DNA from: DATAAP01 sp041690495
Lineage (GTDB): Bacteria > Pseudomonadota > Alphaproteobacteria > CACIAM-22H2
Direction of reading: 5' to 3'
NCBI GenBank assembly: GCA_041690495.1
Contig: JAWLHE010000006.1
Coordinates: 62,001-126,000, forward strand
DNA length: 64,000 nt
The notes under the pieces are model-generated. The model ran no database searches, was not told the DNA's origin, and was given only the letters and a program-made list of their open reading frames with translations. Shown here one piece after another: positions 63,962 through 64,000 of the stretch. Each line of letters starts with the position of its first letter. Position 1 is the first letter of the stretch. The position numbers and the translations under genes were made by a program.

Positions 63962-64000
63962 ATGTCTCGGCGGGTTCCGCAACTACAGGTCAAAGCAATG
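63962..64000 (+). CDS. Possible start of a gene cut by the window end
   Basis: An ATG with GGGAG seven bases upstream opens a frame (MSRRVPQLQVKAM) that stays open to the last base. Thirteen codons are too few to identify a family. The site could also be chance, but the spacing and site strength favour a real gene start. Confidence 0.35.
   Translation, partial: MSRRVPQLQVKAM

Overview
The window is a stretch of chromosome from a high-G+C alphaproteobacterium. Four things support this: a circularly permuted two-piece tmRNA gene encoding an ANDN-type tag, placed directly before an alphaproteobacterial-type sspB; candidate GGAAC-N16-CGTT/GGTT promoters of the alphaproteobacterial general-stress sigma factor (EcfG) type; chromosomal neighbourhoods typical of the class (thyA-folA, mrp//hflK-hflC-degP, serB//miaA-ilvB-ilvN-ilvC, mreB-mreC-mreD-mrdA-rodA); and strong G/C bias at third codon positions. 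The order is probably within or near Rhodospirillales/Hyphomicrobiales, but the sequence alone does not settle it. Almost all of the window is core genome. The most accessory-looking part is the right end (about 61.4-64 kb).

Layout. 0.1-5.7 kb (minus strand): complete rod-shape cluster. 5.8-7.7 kb: leuA with a long leader region. 7.8-14.3 kb (minus): an apparent operon tetR - amidohydrolase - livK - livH - livM - livG - livF, a branched-chain-amino-acid-type ABC importer tied to a metal hydrolase and its likely repressor. 14.4-19.0 kb (minus): SDR dehydrogenase, then ilvB-ilvN-ilvC with an OmpA-domain remnant and palindromic repeats behind ilvC. 19.1-23.6 kb: miaA diverging from serB, an SPFH/NfeD pair, stress gene csbD and two PilZ paralogues. 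23.9-27.6 kb (plus): ubiX-ubiD, a DUF2066 protein and pal. 27.8-30.6 kb: a TrpB2-type tryptophan synthase beta chain diverging from asd, which has a threonine-rich leader peptide followed by an intrinsic terminator. 30.7-35.8 kb: degP, hflC, hflK and divergent mrp. 36.1-37.3 kb: a Gly/Ser/Thr-rich secreted protein and a hemerythrin-domain protein sharing a symmetrical EcfG-like promoter. 37.4-44.1 kb (minus): iorA-iorB (indolepyruvate:ferredoxin oxidoreductase) followed by a TRAP transporter dctP-dctQ-dctM. 44.2-46.3 kb (minus): thyA-folA-EamA transporter. 46.5-50.5 kb (plus): ssrA, sspB, class I fumarase, adenine deaminase, TfoX-like protein. 50.6-56.3 kb (plus): second DegP, small membrane protein, response regulator, histidine kinase, fumC, ribbon-helix-helix protein. 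56.3-61.2 kb (minus): AsmA-like protein, D-lactate-dehydrogenase-type flavoprotein and a cytochrome c. 61.4-64 kb: RecA-like ATPase fused to a helix-turn-helix, behind a leader terminator, and an orphan HsdR-N-like nuclease-fold protein of lower G+C.

The most notable signals are non-coding. They are the candidate threonine attenuator of asd; the permuted tmRNA next to its own adaptor gene sspB; a symmetrical bidirectional EcfG-like promoter; a dispersed palindromic family (GGGCGGGT...ACCCGCCC) with base-pair covariation between neighbouring copies; and a TetR operator-like palindrome. No CRISPR array, intact insertion sequence, tRNA or rRNA gene was seen.
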